64,000 nucleotides of DNA from NCBI GenBank assembly GCA_963714125.1, contig OY970234.1:3720001-3784000 (forward strand), written 5' to 3'. The first letter of the stretch is position 1, and the number at the start of each line of letters is the position of its first letter. The position numbers and the translations under genes were made by a program. Origin of the DNA: CAWCAW01 sp963714125. GTDB taxonomy: Bacteria > Actinomycetota > Acidimicrobiia > Acidimicrobiales > UBA8190. Of this stretch, positions 61,675 to 64,000 are shown one piece after another. A model generated the notes under the pieces. That model was not told where the DNA came from and made no database searches. It saw only the letters and a program-made list of their open reading frames with translations.

Positions 61675-62168
61675 GCCCCGCCCTCGACCTGGGTGACCTG
61701 GACCGGTTCACCGTCGGCGTAGAGGGGGCCGTGGGCCGACGCGTCTTTCTCTTGCAATGCCGCTCCGGAAATACGACGCTCACCTTGAAGGTCGAGAAAC
61801 AACAGGTGTCCGTACTCGCCGAGTACCTGGGACGTCTGCTCTCGGACCTCGATCGTCCCGAAGACCTCCCTCACGATTTCGAGCTCGAGGAGCCCACCGA
61901 GCCGCACTGGGTGATCGGCACGCTGGGGGTGACCTACGACGACGACACCGATCGCATCGTGCTTATCGCCGAGGAGCTCGTCCCCGAGGACGAGGAGGGC
62001 GACATGGCGCGTTTCACCATCACCCGCGCCCAGGCCGCCGCCTTCGCCATCCATGCCACCACCCTCGTCGAGGCAGGACGGCCGCGCTGCCCGCTGTGCG
62101 GAGGGCCCCTCGACCCGTCTGGACACGAGTGCCCGAGGACCAACGGCCATCGCCCCCCGGCCCAGTGA
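61671..62168 (+). CDS. DUF3090 family protein
   Basis: 165 residues, GTG 61671 overlapping the upstream stop. The DRFTVGVEGAVGRRVFLLQ start and LGVTYDDDTDRIVLIAEEL block define DUF3090. A C-terminal CPLCGGPLDPSGHECP segment looks like a zinc ribbon. Function not known; always found with the phosphomutase-like and SCO1664 genes, so the trio probably forms one pathway. Confidence 0.93.
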   Translation: MSPALDLGDLDRFTVGVEGAVGRRVFLLQCRSGNTTLTLKVEKQQVSVLAEYLGRLLSDLDRPEDLPHDFELEEPTEPHWVIGTLGVTYDDDTDRIVLIAEELVPEDEEGDMARFTITRAQAAAFAIHATTLVEAGRPRCPLCGGPLDPSGHECPRTNGHRPPAQ

Positions 62169-62851
62169 ACCTCCTCGCCCAAGGCGAGATCGAGGTGGTA
62201 GGCCGCATGCCGTGGAGCTCGAATCAGACGTTTTTGGTGACCTGCACCCTCGGCGACGAGGAGACGTCGGCCATCTACAAACCGGGCCGGGGCGAACGCC
62301 AGCTATGGGACTTCCCCGATGAGATCTACCGCCGCGAGGTAGCCGCCTACGAGCTCTCCGAAGCCCTCGGATGGAACCTCGTCCCCGAGACCATCGAGCG
62401 TGACGACGCCCCTTTCGGCCCCGGATCGCTGCAACGCTTCGTGCCGGCTGATTTCTCCCAGCACCATTTCACCCTCGTCGAAGACGCCGCCCATCACGAT
62501 CAATTGCGCGCCATCTGTGCCTTCGACGTCGTAGCCAACAACGCCGATCGCAAGAGCGGCCACTGTCTTTTGGGTGAGGACGGAGCCATCTGGGCCATCG
62601 ACAACGGACTGTGCTTCCATAGCGAGCCCAAGCTGCGCACCGTCATCTGGGAGTTCGCCGGGGAAAAGCTGCCCGCTCCCCTGGCCGCCGATCTCGGCGG
62701 TCTCGGCGCTCGGTTGCCCGGGAAACTCGCTGACCTCCTGTCGTCACAAGAGATCGACGCGTTGTGCGGACGCACCGAAGACTTCCTCGCCGCCGGCCGC
62801 TTCCCGGTGCCGGATCCCGACACCCACCACTACCCCTGGCCTCTCGTCTAG
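62165..62851 (+). CDS. SCO1664-family protein, PI3/4-kinase-like fold
   Basis: 228 residues from GTG 62165, overlapping the DUF3090 stop (GTGA). AIYKPGRGERQLWDFP resembles the kinase ATP-binding lysine strand; FDVVANNADRKSGHCLL mimics the catalytic loop (D-x-x-x-N-x-D-R), and WAIDNGLCFH the metal-binding DFG-like site. So it may phosphorylate or AMPylate a small molecule or protein. The neighbouring phosphatase-fold protein would be the opposite activity (inference). Confidence 0.92.
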   Translation: MNLLAQGEIEVVGRMPWSSNQTFLVTCTLGDEETSAIYKPGRGERQLWDFPDEIYRREVAAYELSEALGWNLVPETIERDDAPFGPGSLQRFVPADFSQHHFTLVEDAAHHDQLRAICAFDVVANNADRKSGHCLLGEDGAIWAIDNGLCFHSEPKLRTVIWEFAGEKLPAPLAADLGGLGARLPGKLADLLSSQEIDALCGRTEDFLAAGRFPVPDPDTHHYPWPLV

Positions 62852-62870
62852 GGCGCCGACGGTGCCGTGG

Positions 62871-63392
62871 TCATCGTGGGGGGACGTAAAGGTCCTTCAG
62901 CGTGGCCGTGCCCAAGGACAATCGCGACCAGTCGTCGGCGAGGCCTTGCAGCACCACCAATGCTCCGGTGGGCAGACCAGGTTCCAATCGCGTGCGGCCG
63001 GCGTCGTCGTCGGCTTCGAGCATGAGCACCGCCAGCTCGTGAAGTATCGGGTTGTGGCCGACCACCATGACGGGGTAATCGGAGGCGTCGACGAGGCGCA
63101 GTAACGCCACGATGTCGTCGACATCAGCGCTGTAAAGGCTCTTGTCGATGCTGAGGCCGGCTTCGGGGCCGAGGGCGGGCATCACCAGTTGTGCCGTTTG
63201 CACGGCCCGCACTCCTGAGGAGGACAACACTGTGCGCGGCGTGGCGCCTCCGCCCACCGCGACGGACGCGATGTGCTGCGACAGTGCGCCGGCTTGTCGA
63301 CGTCCTCGGCCTGTCAGGGGCCGGCCGTGGTCCGTGCCGTCAGGGCTTTGCGCCGATGCCTTGGCGTGGCGCAGCACCCACAGCTCGGTCAC
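62871..63392 (-). CDS. SixA-type phosphohistidine phosphatase
   Basis: 173 residues. LRHAKAS (His9) and VMVVGHNPILHELA (second His) are the histidine-phosphatase active site; TGRGRRQAGALS and SSSGVRAVQTAQLV match SixA. It removes phosphate from phosphohistidine proteins or other substrates. It converges with the SCO1664 gene (19 bases) and follows etfA on the same strand by 37 bases. Confidence 0.92.
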   Translation of the reverse strand: MTELWVLRHAKASAQSPDGTDHGRPLTGRGRRQAGALSQHIASVAVGGGATPRTVLSSSGVRAVQTAQLVMPALGPEAGLSIDKSLYSADVDDIVALLRLVDASDYPVMVVGHNPILHELAVLMLEADDDAGRTRLEPGLPTGALVVLQGLADDWSRLSLGTATLKDLYVPPR

Positions 63393-63429
63393 CGCTGGCC
63401 TCAGGCTCGGGCTCCCGGGACCGACGTGA

Positions 63430-64000
63430 TCAGCTGCGGGCTTTGAGAGCCTCGATGAGCTTGGGCAGCACCTTCAGAACGTCACCGACGATGCCGAGAT
63501 CGGCCACCGAGAAGATGGGGGCGTCCTGGTCCTTGTTGATGGCCACGATGTTCTTGGAGCCCTTCATGCCCACCAGGTGCTGGGTGGCACCGGAGATGCC
63601 GCACGCGATGTACACGGTGGGCTTGACGGTCTTGCCGGTCTGCCCGACCTGATGGGAGTACGGCACCCAGCCGGCGTCGACGATGGCACGACTGGCACCG
63701 GCCGCTCCGTTGAGCAACTTGGCCAGCTCCTCAATCAAGGCGTAATTCTCCGCCGCCCCCAGCCCGCGCCCACCGGAGACGACAACTTCGGCCTCATCGA
63801 GCTTCGGACCGGTGCGCTCCTCCACATGGTGCTCGAGCACGGTGGCGGTATTGGTGGCGCCCAAGGCGGCCGGCACCGGGGCGGCCACAACCTGCGCCGC
63901 GCCTCCCCCGCTCGCCTCAGCCGTAAAGGACTTGGCCCGCACCACGAAGATGTGAGGACCGGCCGAGGTGAAACGGGCCATGGCCACCTGCGTGCCGCCG
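63430..64000 (-). CDS. etfA: electron transfer flavoprotein alpha subunit, partial
   Basis: The C-terminal 189 residues of EtfA; the frame is open at the right edge, so the N-terminus is missing. SGGRGLGAAENYALIEEL, PYSHQVGQTGKTVKPTVYIA and ACGISGATQHLVGMKGSKNI are the FAD-binding domain signatures, and AINKDQDAPIFSVADLGIVGD completes it. It passes electrons from acyl-CoA and other dehydrogenases to ETF-quinone oxidoreductase. etfB would be expected off the right end. Confidence 0.97.
   Translation of the reverse strand, partial: GGTQVAMARFTSAGPHIFVVRAKSFTAEASGGGAAQVVAAPVPAALGATNTATVLEHHVEERTGPKLDEAEVVVSGGRGLGAAENYALIEELAKLLNGAAGASRAIVDAGWVPYSHQVGQTGKTVKPTVYIACGISGATQHLVGMKGSKNIVAINKDQDAPIFSVADLGIVGDVLKVLPKLIEALKARS

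Overview
The window looks like a chromosomal contig from a high-GC actinobacterium. Most genes strongly prefer G or C at third codon positions, and GTG starts and GTGA or TGATG stop/start overlaps are common. Lineage markers include the MSMEG_4193 phosphomutase / DUF3090 / SCO1664 trio, a class E-type sortase with an LAxTG substrate, an MMPL transporter, an HxlR regulator, two F420-type luciferase-like oxidoreductases and an FrhB-type F420 protein. The neocarzinostatin-like domain and the Thr/Pro linkers of secreted proteins suggest Acidimicrobiia or a relative; that placement is inference. No rRNA, tRNA, CRISPR array, transposase or phage gene was seen.

Layout. 1-5.4 kb: the end of an exopolysaccharide locus (partial Wzz-like chain-length protein, FlaA1/CapD-type dehydratase, nucleotide-sugar dehydrogenase, epimerase). 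5.4-10.3 kb: a ~1050-residue repeat-rich surface protein ending in LAFTG, divergent from a sortase. 10.5-19.6 kb: a LuxR-type regulator with a degenerate GGDEF region, then a probable operon of a giant MMPL transporter with a ~600-residue Pro-rich tail, cysD, cysNC and a two-TM protein. 19.8-34.3 kb: secreted or envelope proteins (S53 peptidase, L,D-transpeptidase-like lipoprotein, phospholipase C-like phosphoesterase, a small secreted protein), argS and several oxidoreductases and hydrolases. 34.4-38.7 kb: a coupled glycoconjugate cluster (DUF2510-GT-C protein, PAPS-type sulfotransferase, two GT2 enzymes). 38.7-50.8 kb: mostly housekeeping genes (aconitase, an HtrA-like protease facing an HxlR regulator, a DEAD helicase/C69 peptidase/PIG-L deacetylase run, Bcp peroxiredoxin, an Fpg/Nei glycosylase with an altered zinc finger, an FrhB-like protein). 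50.8-60.2 kb: a second envelope glycosylation island (two divergent acyltransferases, DUF2142 protein, two GT-C-like membrane proteins, a GT2-methyltransferase fusion); about 52.1-54.9 kb has visibly weaker GC preference. 60.3-64 kb: family 5-like uracil-DNA glycosylase, the actinobacterial trio, a SixA-type phosphatase and partial etfA.

How they may fit together. The dominant theme is building and decorating the cell surface: sugar nucleotide synthesis, GT2 and GT-C glycosyltransferases, acyltransferases, sortase anchoring and secreted enzymes. The most interesting combination is PAPS synthesis (cysD-cysNC) directly behind an MMPL exporter, plus a sulfotransferase about 17 kb away in a glycosyltransferase cluster. 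This could make and export a sulfated glycolipid or polysaccharide, but the link is inferred from gene content only.
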